DNA of 64,000 nucleotides from Galdieria partita (lineage: Eukaryota; Rhodophyta; Bangiophyceae; Galdieriales; Galdieriaceae): NCBI GenBank assembly GCA_025991245.1, contig BQMJ01000043.1, positions 147,270-211,269 on the forward strand, in the 5' to 3' direction. The notes below the pieces were generated by a model. It worked only from the letters and a program-made list of their open reading frames with translations, searched no databases and was not told the DNA's origin. Shown piece after piece: positions 1 to 9,907 of this stretch (positions are counted from its first letter, which is position 1; the number at the start of each line of letters is the position of its first letter). The position numbers and the translations under genes were made by a program.

Positions 1-585
1 CTCAATAAGATAATGTCTTTCATTATATTCAATTGGCAACGTTCTAATATCTGTCAATACAGATAAACGACCGAGCCTTTGTTTTCCAGCTTGATAATCG
101 TAGAAATAAAGCACTGAAGCTGTCACTATAACTATTCCATTGATAAGCATATTATCAACAGATTCTCTTACGGGATAAGCAGTATGACTACCAATGATGC
201 CCGATAATAATTGTGAAGAGGATATCAACAAACCTATTAAGGCAGAAAAGAAGGCTCCTCCATATATGAACATTCGAAACTTTCGGAAAGGAGCCTGTGC
301 TTCCTCTTGCAAACGCAACAACTAAGTCACTACTGAGATATGGAACGAGATGGAATAAAAGTGCAAAAGTACCATAGATGGAGAAGTTTTCTTCAAGAAC
401 GAGACAGAGGAGACGTTAGTATCGTCAGAGTCATCCAAAGAGGTCTTCATTACTGCTTTGTGTTGCCTAGGGACCTTATTGTATGAAACAGACAAAGAAA
501 GTTTCGAATTATTCAAAGATTGAATATTTCTTTTCAGTCTTAAAAACGATGCGATGCCATATTGTTGACAGACAAGAAAAAACAT
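1..585 (-). CDS. Rep27/LPA1-like DUF3493 membrane protein, partial
   Basis: The gene runs off the left edge of the window, so its C-terminus is missing. Exon 1 (585-373) starts at ATG 585 and encodes an N-terminus rich in basic and hydroxylated residues, consistent with a plastid transit peptide. A 50-nt GT-AG intron (372-322) restores frame into exon 2 (321 to the edge). Exon 2 opens with LLRLQEEAQAPFRKFRMF and then hydrophobic stretches, the pattern of the DUF3493 domain of Rep27/LPA1 proteins, thylakoid membrane factors that assist photosystem II assembly or repair. Known LPA1 proteins also carry TPR repeats, which are not seen in this part. It is divergent from the PYROXD1-like gene, with about 107 bp between start codons. 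An upstream TTG-initiated frame extension is not needed. The family assignment is from memory of the motif. Confidence 0.7.
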
Positions 586-692
586 AATAGAAGAACGACT
601 ACAACAGTCACCACCACCAAGAAAAATAAAGTCTGGATAATGAATTCTCAAAAGTTAGATTTTGTTAGAATTGTCGTCAAGTGGAAAGTTAT

Positions 693-2183
693 ATGGAAGG
701 ACTATCCAAAACTATTATCATAGTTGGCGGTGGTATTGCAGCAACTTCTTGTGCCGATGAAATATGTCTACTCCAACCTACTGCAAATATACTGCTTATT
801 TCTTCCTCTTCTGTCGTGAAAAAAGCCTTTCAGAAAAACCAAATAACCAAGCGAACTTTGTGGTTCGGAGTGGAAGAAACACAACAAGGCTTACCATCTC
901 AAGTCCAACTTATTTTAGGAACTGTTAATCACGTTGATTTTCTGTCACAAAAAGTCTTTCTAGAAAATGGAAACTGTTATTTTTATGACAAGCTATGTCT
1001 ATGTACTGGAGCTATTCCAAGGTCCATTGCACCCGATAATCCTAGAGTACTTACTTTGAGAGATACAACTAGTCTGGAGAAACTTTGCAAGGCTGTTCGT
1101 TCTTGTCGTAGAATAGCCATTGTAGGGAATGGAGGAATTGCACTTGAGCTGGTATATGCATTACAAGGCTGTGAAGTATATTGGATTATTAGAGACGCTA
1201 CTATAGGAACTGCTTTCTTTGATGAAGAGACCTCGGAATTTTTATGGGAAGTCTTCGAGGATTCTACTGGAAAGGAGAAGAACATTGGAACAACAAGGGA
1301 CTCCATGGAGTCTGATGAAAGTTTTGCAGATGACGATAATATGAGTCAAGGGCCAATAGGTTTCTCTCCAGGACCCAATTGGTTGTATGATGAGCAGGAT
1401 AGTGATAAAGGAAAGCGTTTTTCTAGATTGAAAGGCCGTTTATCTACAAAGAAAGTGAATATTTTGAATAACTGTCATGTCTTATCAGTTCATTTTAATA
1501 ATAATGAAAACGAGGAGATATTCGACTCCAATAGAGTACAAAATGTATGGCCAGTTTCGATAGAACTTTCGAAATATCCTCACACGGTTGTTTGTGACTG
1601 GCTCGTATCTGCTGTTGGAGTGAAACCTAATACGGAATTTTTACAATCGACACCGTTATTATTGTTTTCTGAAGAAGACGATAAAGGTATAGTTGTAAAT
1701 CATAAAATGGAAACCAATTTAGGGAATGTCTTTGCTGCTGGTGATTGTTGTAAAGTAGTCGATAGTGAATGTTCTCCATTGTGGTTTCAAATGAGACTTT
1801 GGAGTCAAGCTTTCTTTATGGGTAAAGTTGCTGCTCATTCTTTATTGGAGACTGGAGAAGATTACTCGATGTATTTTGAAATGTTTACACATGTGACTGA
1901 ATTTTTTGGCAACAAAATAGTTTTATTAGGTTGCTATAATGCAGAAGCTCTTGGTTCGGATTTTGAGATGATTACTTATCGAACACCTCGAGATGTTGAT
2001 TTACTGGAAAGAAAACTTATTCGTGTCGTTCTTTATAAGGGAAGAATGTATGGAGCTGTGCTTGTTGGAGATACAGATTTAGAAGATACTTTTGAGAATT
2101 TGATATTATCAGGTCTGAATGTGGAAGAAATGAAGGAAACTCTCGTTTCTCCTGAAATAGGTGTAGATGACTATTTTGATTAA
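693..2183 (+). CDS. PYROXD1-like pyridine nucleotide-disulfide oxidoreductase
   Basis: This is a single open frame of 496 residues with no intron. An N-terminal FAD-binding motif (IIIVGGGIAATSCADE) is followed by a second dinucleotide motif near residue 150 (IAIVGNGGIALELVYAL) and a C-terminal FAD motif (VFAAGDCC). The following LWFQMRLWSQAFFMGKVAA stretch and the length of about 500 residues match the PYROXD1 branch, which lacks the redox-active CxxxxC pair of classical glutathione reductases. PYROXD1 proteins are FAD/NAD(P)H enzymes; the human protein protects the tRNA ligase complex from oxidation. Whether that role applies here is inference. An acidic insert lies at about residues 195-265, between the NAD and C-terminal motifs. 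The first in-frame ATG (693) is taken as start because the upstream frame extends only to a GTG. Confidence 0.85.
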   Translation: MEGLSKTIIIVGGGIAATSCADEICLLQPTANILLISSSSVVKKAFQKNQITKRTLWFGVEETQQGLPSQVQLILGTVNHVDFLSQKVFLENGNCYFYDKLCLCTGAIPRSIAPDNPRVLTLRDTTSLEKLCKAVRSCRRIAIVGNGGIALELVYALQGCEVYWIIRDATIGTAFFDEETSEFLWEVFEDSTGKEKNIGTTRDSMESDESFADDDNMSQGPIGFSPGPNWLYDEQDSDKGKRFSRLKGRLSTKKVNILNNCHVLSVHFNNNENEEIFDSNRVQNVWPVSIELSKYPHTVVCDWLVSAVGVKPNTEFLQSTPLLLFSEEDDKGIVVNHKMETNLGNVFAAGDCCKVVDSECSPLWFQMRLWSQAFFMGKVAAHSLLETGEDYSMYFEMFTHVTEFFGNKIVLLGCYNAEALGSDFEMITYRTPRDVDLLERKLIRVVLYKGRMYGAVLVGDTDLEDTFENLILSGLNVEEMKETLVSPEIGVDDYFD

Positions 2184-2211
2184 AGGTGAAAAAAGTTGGA
2201 TCAAGAACAGT

Positions 2212-3116
2212 TTATAATTTGGTGCGCACTTCAAATAGACGTCTCAGTATGAAAACTTCAGCAACACAAACAACAATAACCAAAAGACATTCTAAAAGTG
2301 TAAAACGAGTGACCCTTGAACGATTGCTCTCAACCACTTTGTATTCATCAACAAACTTAGAAATGAAGCAAGTCAAAACAACTTACACTGCAGCATAGTG
2401 GCGCCTTGTTCTCTGGCTATGGTTTGTTCCATTCTAACACGAGCTAAACCTTCTGATAAAGCGTGTATTCTTTCTTTAACGGTATCCAGATGTTCTGTTA
2501 TTTATATTGTTACGGCTCGCACAGTACAAAACAAACCATGACGATTACTTGCCTGGTTTTACTGCATCTGAAAGGAATTCCTTGTTGTTTGAAGCTGCTT
2601 CCATACCACGATCAATTCTTACATCCCAAGCCACCTTCTTTGCTTGGTTTGTAAAACGCCCAAGATCAAAACAAAATTCATATGCACCTCTTTTCTCTGC
2701 GACAAAATCTATTTTCGATTCGACCAATACTTCGTCGCGAACTTTAAAACCTTCAGGATCCCGAATCTATCCATGTCAATCACCATCACTTTAGAATGGT
2801 TGAAAAACAAGCATAACTGTTATTTACCTCAAAGTGTATTGGGTCTGGGTGTTCATAAGGTTCCATAATAAAGAAAAAGCCATAAATTCTATTATCTATG
2901 TATACATATATATATGCACAGTAAAAGTCATCAGGTTCTGCAGGACCAAGTCTACTAACCTTTGAATACATCTTCTAAAAAGCACAAGGGATTAGCAGGA
3001 TTGTTTTCAGGGATAAGATAAAAAGCAAAGCCATTTGTGGAACATATAAAATAAGTCAAAAGAATACTTAATATGAAAACTACCCGTTGCTTCATTTTGA
3101 TCCGCCAATCGTCCAT
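2212..3116 (-). CDS. p24 family (emp24/gp25L) cargo receptor
   Basis: Five exons were rebuilt: 3116-2960, 2895-2828, 2766-2553, 2494-2387 and 2336-2212. The product has an N-terminal signal peptide (MKQRVVFILSILLTYFICS), a GOLD-domain segment (conserved core DFVAEKRGAYEFCFD), a coiled coil (AVKPEHLDTVKERIHALSEG), the ESNRSRVT juxtamembrane motif, one transmembrane helix and a short basic tail. These are the hallmarks of p24/TMED proteins, which sort cargo and shape COPI and COPII vesicles between ER and Golgi. The third intron starts with GC rather than GT (2552-2551, GCAAGT), which is required for the frame. Two in-frame starts exist, 3116 and 3095; the second puts the signal peptide right at the N-terminus. 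It is head-to-head with a small gene at 3169. Confidence 0.88.
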
Positions 3117-3168
3117 TTCCTTTTGGGAAAAAGTCCCTTGAAAGGAAGCAAGTTGAAGGCTTTACAAG

Positions 3169-3391
3169 ATGGAATGGAAGAAATTGAAAACTGGTTCTCA
3201 ACATGTGGAGAGACAAGTTGAACCACAAGTGGCTGTACAGTTGTTACAACAATTCCTACAACGAGAAAATGCGTAAGTTGTCCTTCAATCTATTGGTAAC
3301 TTTGAAAGAGATGAGTAAAATTAGGACATTGCCCTTCAAAAAGAGACAGAAACTTCAGAATTTTATATCTTGTTGGTCTTTACAAAAGTGA
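3169..3391 (+). CDS. Small hypothetical protein, basic
   Basis: A short frame opens at ATG 3169 (MEWKKLKTGSQHVERQVEPQ) only 52 bp from the divergent p24 gene. An in-frame TGA lies just upstream, so this is the first possible start. A GTAAGT donor follows codon 34, after FLQRENA, and an AG near 3310 would join it to SKIRTLPFKKRQKLQNF, ending at the stop at 3391. The predicted product is about 60 residues, basic and helical. I recognise no family. The donor-like site and the shared short promoter region argue for a real gene. The acceptor choice and the end are uncertain, and the final AAAG/TGAG could hide another intron. Confidence 0.35.
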
Positions 3392-3528
3392 GTTTCTGTG
3401 GTTGAAAATTTACCGTTGCTTCCTTTGTTTTTCTTGTTGGCTACTTTCAACTCTCTTCTTTATTCACATACTTTCATTATCTGATGAAAGCATACAAATA
3501 TCTCAAGTTCAATGAAACGAATAACAAC

Positions 3529-4542
3529 TTATGTATCTTTATCAACGGTCTGTTTTTCCTCCGCATTAAGAACTTCGGTTGCTAGTTGGGATATTTGACT
3601 TAATACTCCCAAAGATACCAGAATCCCTACCCCGATCATCAAAGGTTGTTGGAACCATTCGGAATGTAATTCTATGCCACTGTTCATTGATAGTGTTACT
3701 GATCTACCTACATATCCTCCATAAACATACAATGTAGTTCCCGGTAACATTCCCAACCAACTTGCCAGAATATATGGACCAAAAGGTATCGATGTCAATC
3801 CATACAGATAATTGGAAATAGCAAAAGGTAGAATTGGACTGAGTCGGAGCAAAAGTACAATCTTAAAGCCTTGTCTTGAAATAGCTCTATCTATCGTCTT
3901 AAAACGTTCGTATCTTTTGGAGACTTTCTGCACAATGGTACGCAACGTATATCGAGATAATAAGAAAGAAACTCCAGAAGCACAAGTTCCAGCCAACGAA
4001 ACTGTAACTAATCCTTTCCAGAAACCAAATAAATATCCCGCAGCAACAGTCAAAGGAAAGGCTGGCAGACAAACAACTTCCAGTAAAAAATATAAACTAC
4101 CATAAACTACAGAAGCTAGAGGTCCAAAAGACTCAATCCAGTCTATTAATGGCTGTAAATTTCCTTCTTGGAAATACTTGTTGAGAGAAACTCCACCAAA
4201 ACCCAATACCGATAGGGCAGCAACTATGATAACAAACAGATTGATATTGTTTCCCTTCCACGTTTCTTTCATGTGCTCCATTTCTTTTGTTTTTTCCTTC
4301 AATGAATCACAGGATTCTTTCACAAACCTCTCATGTTGGGACATACGGAAGACGTGGGCTGACTTGGCATGTAAAGAATGAACCGGTCTCATTCGCTTCG
4401 AGAAACTAAGCAAAACACGAGTTTGGAACAGGCCAAACCAGTTCGTATTCTGAGAAAAACAACTTATTGGTCTGTACATACACTTTCGTGTTTGAAAGCA
4501 ACTCTCATATAAAATGCACTTGACACAAACTTGGAAGCCCAT
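3529..4542 (-). CDS. TVP38/TMEM64 (VTT-domain) membrane protein, probably organelle-targeted
   Basis: One uninterrupted 337-residue frame starts at ATG 4542. The first 100 or so residues are basic, Cys/Ser-rich and lack a membrane helix, resembling a targeting peptide plus linker. A hydrophobic helix follows at about 105-122. The VTT/SNARE-associated domain spans about 140-300: glycine-rich re-entrant stretches (FPLTVAAGYLFGFWKG, then GTCASGVSFLLSRY), the LLLRLSPILPFAISNYLYGL core and the WLGMLPGTTLYVYGGY segment. VTT proteins include DedA, TVP38 and VMP1/TMEM41 scramblases. Plant and algal plastid homologues of cyanobacterial type exist, and the extended N-terminus suggests that branch. Substrate and exact compartment cannot be read from sequence. 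It is divergent from RRP15, with 44 bp between starts. Confidence 0.85.
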   Translation of the reverse strand: MGFQVCVKCILYESCFQTRKCMYRPISCFSQNTNWFGLFQTRVLLSFSKRMRPVHSLHAKSAHVFRMSQHERFVKESCDSLKEKTKEMEHMKETWKGNNINLFVIIVAALSVLGFGGVSLNKYFQEGNLQPLIDWIESFGPLASVVYGSLYFLLEVVCLPAFPLTVAAGYLFGFWKGLVTVSLAGTCASGVSFLLSRYTLRTIVQKVSKRYERFKTIDRAISRQGFKIVLLLRLSPILPFAISNYLYGLTSIPFGPYILASWLGMLPGTTLYVYGGYVGRSVTLSMNSGIELHSEWFQQPLMIGVGILVSLGVLSQISQLATEVLNAEEKQTVDKDT

Positions 4543-4586
4543 CGAAACAGATTGCTTAGCGATCTATTGAGACTGCGACGAAGGCC

Positions 4587-4949
4587 ATGAGTAGTAACAC
4601 GACAAAGTTGCTTTTGGATCAGCAGAATAGCAAACTTATTGGTGAAAAAAGTTTATCTTTAATAAAGAAGAAGGAACACAACAGCAAGAAAAGGAAAAGT
4701 AATAAACAGAATAGTATCGAGAAACGACACAACAAAACAGTACAAAATGCAAAGACTTCCCAAGTTCCTTGCGAGTCAGATGAATTCAAGAATATTGATA
4801 AACAAGTCATACAAGCAACTAGAAGGATAATACCAGATGCTGCCTTTCAAGTAGAACAAGAGAGGAATTTACGCAAAATTGCTACAAGAGGAGTAGTATT
4901 GCTATTCAATCAGATAGCCGAAAGACAGACAACTGGTTCGAATACCTGA
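4587..4949 (+). CDS. RRP15: RRP15-like ribosomal RNA processing protein
   Basis: This is a 120-residue intronless frame. The first 70 residues are highly basic (Lys/Asn/Ser-rich, KKREHNSKKRK-type runs), as expected for a nucleolar protein. The C-terminal third carries the RRP15 signature RNLRKIATRGVVLLFNQIAE, where family members keep L-RKIATRGVVxLFN. Yeast Rrp15 acts in early maturation of 27S pre-rRNA within 60S assembly in the nucleolus. The protein is short compared with about 250 residues in yeast, but compact algal versions with a reduced N-terminus are plausible. The stop lies 27 bp from the convergent gene at 4977-5252. Confidence 0.75.
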   Translation: MSSNTTKLLLDQQNSKLIGEKSLSLIKKKEHNSKKRKSNKQNSIEKRHNKTVQNAKTSQVPCESDEFKNIDKQVIQATRRIIPDAAFQVEQERNLRKIATRGVVLLFNQIAERQTTGSNT

Positions 4950-4976
4950 AAGTTGTCGGGCGCCTACAAATTTATT

Positions 4977-5252
4977 CTAGTTTTCATCCTCCAATTTATC
5001 ATCTTTCTTATGATCTCCCTTCCAAAGGCAGGATATCATATTGAAGAAACGGGGCACAATCTGAGAAGGTTGATTGTAAAACGCTTCTACAAAACTTTCT
5101 GCTTCAGGATTGCAACGATGAGGCTTACTGCGGTATTCTGGATGTGCTTGTAAAAATAGTTCGCGTTGTCTTCTCTTTTGCTCAATAAACTCGTCACCTG
5201 CAGGCTTCCTCTTTCGTCTTTCAGGTTCTTGTCTGTTGTCGGTCTCATCCAT
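4977..5252 (-). CDS. Hypothetical 91-residue charged protein
   Basis: An open frame runs from ATG 5252 to the stop at 4977, between two convincing genes. The product is very charged: an N-terminal basic/acidic mix (MDETDNRQEPERRKRKPAGD), a QKRRQRELFLQAHPEYRSKP segment, and a C-terminus of lysine and acid residues. There is no signal peptide or membrane helix. I do not recognise a family. The composition and tight packing (88 bp from the start of the next plus-strand gene, 27 bp from RRP15) support a real gene, possibly a nuclear or ribosome-associated small protein, but that is inference. Confidence 0.5.
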   Translation of the reverse strand: MDETDNRQEPERRKRKPAGDEFIEQKRRQRELFLQAHPEYRSKPHRCNPEAESFVEAFYNQPSQIVPRFFNMISCLWKGDHKKDDKLEDEN

Positions 5253-5339
5253 GTTTTTTCAGGACAAGATTGCTCAACGTGCCTTGATTGCTTCTTAGAA
5301 TGAATTCATGATAGGCTTCAAAATTTTGATACCCTAAAA

Positions 5340-6365
5340 ATGAAAACAACAATGTACGATATAGTCTGTCATGTAAAGCAAAAATGTGTAAACTTGTGTC
5401 ATGATTTTGTCATGAAGAGAGAGGATCCTTTGCAGTTAGAAAGTGTTTGGCATGGCATTTGTTTGCAGTTCTCAACTCTTAATGCAAAGGAATTAAGTAA
5501 CTCACTTTATGAGCAAACACTTGATAAGATTGAAGACACCGGACCACATTCTTTTTCTGCAGTTTTACAGTTTTCTATCAACCAAGACGAAACTGAAACT
5601 TTGGAAACTCTGAGAACCGAGGTTTTCAAGAAGACTTTGACGCTATTTACTGGTCAAAGTTATAGTGTTGAGTACAAGGAAGTAAAGCTTCCTTTTTGTG
5701 ATATTGTAGCTGCAGAAGCAACAGAGCTTTGCTTGGTAATATCGGAGCAAGCAAGAATAAGATGTTTTGTCCTTTATGACTTTGACTTTCGTCTTTCTCG
5801 CATCATATTGCTTCGCGAATGTAGAGAAGAAGCAATCAAATTACGAACTGATAAAGAAAGAAGGTTAGCTATTGAAGAATACTGTGGTCATTGGACGGGT
5901 CAAGGTGTTTGGAGAAAATTGACGAAACCTGATCATGAGGAAGTTGCTATTCACTCCGATGTTCGAATCTTATGGGATGGAGAAACTGCTATAAGAAAAA
6001 GTATTTGCATAAGGAATCTTTCAAGCGAAGAAAATACTACACAAGATAATCTCGATTCATCCGATTTCAAGTCTGAACGTTGGTTGTATCTACGAGATAA
6101 TTCTCAAAACGCCGTTACTTCCTATGGCAGTCTTGTAAACGAATTCATGGTAACCTTTTCTGTTGACCTTGAACAGAATGTTCTATTTTTGCTTCCATTT
6201 GACTGTTTTGTTCAAGCTCCAAATTTCCTTCATGCAGATCATGCGTTCCATTTTGAATTTGGATGTATGATAAAGAGTGGTTGTAGGAAGCGTCTCTCCA
6301 GAATATATAGCAGAAGAGGATTTCCTGTAAGTGGAATGTTAGCTTTAGAACAATTGTCGTATTGA
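5340..6365 (+). CDS. DUF3598-like (calycin-fold) protein, probably plastid
   Basis: This intronless frame encodes 341 residues from ATG 5340. Two repeated beta-rich halves can be seen: an N-terminal one with VWHGICLQFSTL and a C-terminal one opening with GHWTGQGVWRKL, followed by an ILWDGETAIRKS strand. Near the C-terminus LLPFDCFVQAPNFL and the FHFEFGCMIKSGCRKRLSRI segment match the pattern of the DUF3598 family (cyanobacterial and plastid proteins related to lipocalin-like lyases), where a '...LPxG...CP...V..F.LE.GWL......R..R.Y' string is typical. The function of that family is not established. There is no clear transit peptide, so plastid location is inferred from the family's distribution only. 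Confidence 0.55.
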   Translation: MKTTMYDIVCHVKQKCVNLCHDFVMKREDPLQLESVWHGICLQFSTLNAKELSNSLYEQTLDKIEDTGPHSFSAVLQFSINQDETETLETLRTEVFKKTLTLFTGQSYSVEYKEVKLPFCDIVAAEATELCLVISEQARIRCFVLYDFDFRLSRIILLRECREEAIKLRTDKERRLAIEEYCGHWTGQGVWRKLTKPDHEEVAIHSDVRILWDGETAIRKSICIRNLSSEENTTQDNLDSSDFKSERWLYLRDNSQNAVTSYGSLVNEFMVTFSVDLEQNVLFLLPFDCFVQAPNFLHADHAFHFEFGCMIKSGCRKRLSRIYSRRGFPVSGMLALEQLSY

Positions 6366-6444
6366 AAGATTGGAATCGTCTTTGGGTTATAAAGAGAGGA
6401 ATATGTTATGTTTCTTCAGTTTGTAATTTGTTTTTGGAAATTGA

Positions 6445-7467
6445 ATGATTCATCACTTTCTGATTACTTCTTCAAGTGGTTTGGTTTTATACTCAAAAGA
6501 GTTTACCACAAGTCTGGCACAACCACGTCTAGTTGGTTCACTCTTAACAGCACTGGTAGAGTTTTCAAAGAAAAACGTTTCGTTACCAGTATCACATATA
6601 GAACTTGATAATCGTAAGCAGTCACCTCTTGTATTTGTAGCTTCATTAGGAACTATGTATTTTCAAGTTTCTGTTGCAGTTTCTGTGAGTGAAAGTACGA
6701 GGATTATTTGTGCTGTTTTCTTCGATTCTGACGACGTAAGTTCTATGTTCTTTCATATTTGTGTTATCTTGACTTGTTTATAAAGGGTTTTTATTTTGGA
6801 AAACTGGTTTCTACGGAATTATTGCTGGCGTTCTCTCAATTATATACCGAAAATGTCGAAAATATAAACAATCTGAATAACTTTGGTGACTTTTCATCGA
6901 GGCTGCCTGATATTCTTATCAGTTGCCTTGGTTGTGCTTTGAACGAACGTAAGTTCTTAGTCTCTTTATGCCAACTGTGCAAGTTACTCTATTTGAAGTG
7001 AAAGCCACAAGTTTTGTGGACAACGCGCTCTTGTACTATGGGGATAATATATTGGCAAATACTTTTTCAGACGATAGTTATTACTTTATGAGGTTTTGTA
7101 CGGAGTTATTCAGAACCGCAAATAGCTTCGGTATGACAGAATTCTTGTTATTTTTCGGATGAATCATAGTAATGGCTATCCATAAGTGTTCAATTGCAGT
7201 GACAAGCTTCAAAGTATAACATTAGAGACACAACTGGAACAAAGCTCAGAACGAAATGGGACGAAGCAACTCCTTGTCTATAAGCTGGAGTACTGTTTAT
7301 ATCTGGTTTTGTTGATTCACTCGGATCAAAAGGAATCTGCCATATATGAAACAAACCGAGTCATAGGTTTGCTTGAAAAATGTAAGTTAGGTTATTTTCT
7401 AACTAAGCTTGATTTGACCTAAAAATCATTAGTGTTTAACACTTTGTTATGCCTTGGAGCCTTTTGA
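6445..7467 (+). CDS. Longin-like domain protein, hypothetical
   Basis: A spliced gene on the same strand as the DUF3598-like gene. Exon 1 (6445-6738) starts MIHHFLITSSSGLVLYSKEF, the classic first beta strand of longin/profilin-like domains, and continues with alternating strands and helices to FFDSDD. The following exons, from about 6785, 6999 and 7201, read GFYFGKLVSTELLLAF..., LFEVKATSFVDNALLYYGDN... and DKLQSITLETQLEQ. The last exon may end at the TGA at 7465-7467. The splice between the third and fourth exon is unclear: the obvious GTATGA donor is out of phase with the best acceptor. Longin proteins act in membrane traffic (SRP receptor alpha, MON1/CCZ1, AP complexes), but I cannot place this one in a subfamily. 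Confidence 0.5.
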
Positions 7468-8062
7468 TTTACTGAACGTTATCTGGAAGCAACACTTATT
7501 TTGTTTTCTGCTTTGTTCTAGTTTGCATATCATGCAAACCTAAGAATACTTTATAGGTCCGAAAGACTCGTAAAAGTTTCTAGCTTAAGAAGAGACAGTC
7601 TCTGGGTTTTTTTGTTCTTATGTGATTGCAAAATGAATAGCAATCGACATTTAAGCCAAATTTATTCTACTGGCTCTGACTCTACCGGGAAAAATTTGAA
7701 TCATGAAATCATAATTTGATTGGGACAAAAACTCTTGGCTGACTGAACAAATTCCGAGGTTATTTAAAAAACTTGATATCGTCTTGTAGGAAAGATGCTG
7801 GTATGACTACTGCTTCTGTCTTGATAGGATTTTAGTATATTGTTGCTCATCAAAATCTTGTAAAGGACCCTTTAGTGACGTGACATTACAAAATAATGAA
7901 AAATTTTATTTTTGGTTTATCCTTAGGATTCTGCATTTCTCTGAAAAGACTCAAGATTGATTGCACCGCGAAGTAATAGAATTATAGTTTCCTATAAATG
8001 ACCTTCTATCGACTGCTATCAGAGAAAGGCAGTGGAATTTGCCTTTGAGAGGTCATGAAGAA
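7468..8062. other. Intergenic stretch, no gene seen
   Basis: These 595 bases separate the longin-like gene from the RRM gene. The sequence is AT-rich with many stops in all six frames, and I see no tRNA, repeat or strong motif. It likely holds the 3' untranslated region of the first gene and the promoter and leader of the second. Confidence 0.5.
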
Positions 8063-9790
8063 ATGTTTTCTCGATATTTATGGAAAAAAATGCCAAAAAG
8101 GATTGGCGCCCAAAATTGTGCTCATGTAATTATCCACGTGGCTCTGTCCCGTGCATTGTTTCGGATAGGACTGTTCGTATCCATGGTTCTTTCGAGAAGG
8201 TCCTTCGTTCGTAGGGCTTCCTTTTCGGAATGTTCTCTAGACTGCAATGAGATAGATAAAAGCCTCAACGTGGACTGTGAAAAGAGCCCTGGAGCTGCAT
8301 CTTGGACTTCTATTCGAAGTTGCCCTACTCAAGCGATAACGTCGTATCCTTCTCCCAACTCTCGGTTTGACTTGATTTCTGAAAATACTTCTTTGAGGGA
8401 TGAAGATGCAAAAAGGTGCGTCAAAGTGAACAAGTGCAACAAAAACAAAAACATATCTGATTATCTTTAAAACTTTTTGACTCTTCTAGAACTCCAGCAA
8501 ATGGATACAGATCGCATCTAAAAGACTCAGTTCCTCCAACAGCGATATCGCAGAAACGAGTTGGAAGGAGACTTTTTACAGATGAAGAGTGTGAAGACCA
8601 CATTGAAAGATTGGACCAAACTGATGATTCACTTTGTCACTTTCCAACAACGGTGTCTTTCATGGTGACTCCAGGAAGTCTACATGAAAAATTTTCAGTA
8701 TTTGTCGGGGACCTTGGTGGAGATATCAACGAAGATATTCTATTGGATGTGTTTTCCCGTTTTGGAAAAGTGACAGCAGTTGATTTGAAAAGAGACAAAT
8801 ACACTGGAGAACTTCTTGGATATGCATTTGTGTACTTTGTTCACGAGGAAGACGCCCAAAGAGCTATACAATTGGGCAACGGAATGTCTCTTATGAACCG
8901 TAAAATAAGAACTGGATGTCCTCAGAGGAATGCTACACTACATGTGCCACAAATGGATCCGGAAATAAATGACGAAGAAATCAAGACCACGTTCAGAAAA
9001 TATGGTGAACTTGTGGAAGAAGAAACCTATTTCATTCGTCGATGCTATGGCTACATTCGCTTCCAATCTAGGGAAGACGCAGAGAGAGCCAAGCAACATC
9101 TGCATGGTGCAATGATTGGAAACTTTAAAATGCGAGTTGAATGGGCCAATACTGAATTGCTTCGACACGCAATCCAGTTTCATTTCGAAATAGAGAAAAG
9201 TAACTTGATCACCGTCGAAAGCATCAGAGCCAGAATGAATCGCTTTGGAACAGTTACGAAAATCGAAATATTCTCGGATGAGCATGGCCGAAAAACGGGT
9301 CTTGGACGAGTGTTTTTCACTTCGGATAAGGAAGTAAGAGCCAAAATAACTTTTAAGAACTTCGCTATGTCGATGAGCTGATTACATGTGTTAGGGCGAA
9401 CTTGCTGCCTCCAAAGCTGTAAAATTTGTTAAATACATATCTGGAGCCAAGGTCTGGTGCACATTTCTAAAGGTAGTGGTTCCAAAAGAAACTTTGAGCA
9501 GGGGAACTACCAATGAAAATTATGCCAGCGCTGCAGAAAGACAGCCCATCACAAATCAAAGTAAATGCAACGCTTACGCAGCATACTTTGAAACTCCTAC
9601 ATTTAATCCGATCGCCAATGATGCAAATATTCCTACTTGTGTAGCTGCCTCTCCTAGTCTTCCACTTACTCTACAGTATTCCACAATGTCCTCACAATTT
9701 GTACCTTACTGGCTGCCAGTGCGATATCCCGCCTCCACCATACCCTATTTCATCTTTGATAACAATGGTGGCTCTTATTCATTTACTTGA
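8063..9790 (+). CDS. RNA-binding protein with three RRM domains
   Basis: Three exons are read: 8063-8415, 8490-9333 and 9395-9790; both joins keep frame with GT-AG borders. The N-terminal 140 residues are Ser/Arg-rich and low-complexity. RRM1 has RNP2 FSVFVGDL and RNP1 LLGYAFVYF. RRM2 has RNP2-like ATLHVPQM and RNP1 RCYGYIRF. RRM3 is more diverged (AIQFHFEI ... GLGRVFFTS). The C-terminal 125 residues are rich in Pro, Ser, Thr, Tyr and Asn and lack domains. The layout resembles TIA-1/nucleolysin or PABP-related hnRNP proteins that bind pre-mRNA or mRNA, but the spacing does not settle a subfamily. Splicing or mRNA stability roles are inference. Confidence 0.8.
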
Positions 9791-9907
9791 CACAAACTTT
9801 AACTTGGAAACTCGGAAACATCTATTTGAAAAATGGCTTACGAATTAAACTTTACTTTTTGCGTTGCATACACTGTTCACACAATTCAATCTTACAAAAT
9901 CAACCAA

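Noticed and set aside
681-692. GTG-initiated extension of the PYROXD1-like frame
   Set aside because: Nuclear eukaryotic genes start at ATG; the first in-frame ATG is at 693. The same reasoning moved starts for the Rep27-like, RING, UBA2, POT, PMT, GATA, RPB4, HIR3-like and NTPase genes.
4930-4950. GGTTCGAATACC word resembling a tRNA B box
   Set aside because: It is inside the RRP15 coding end and no A box or cloverleaf can be formed around it.
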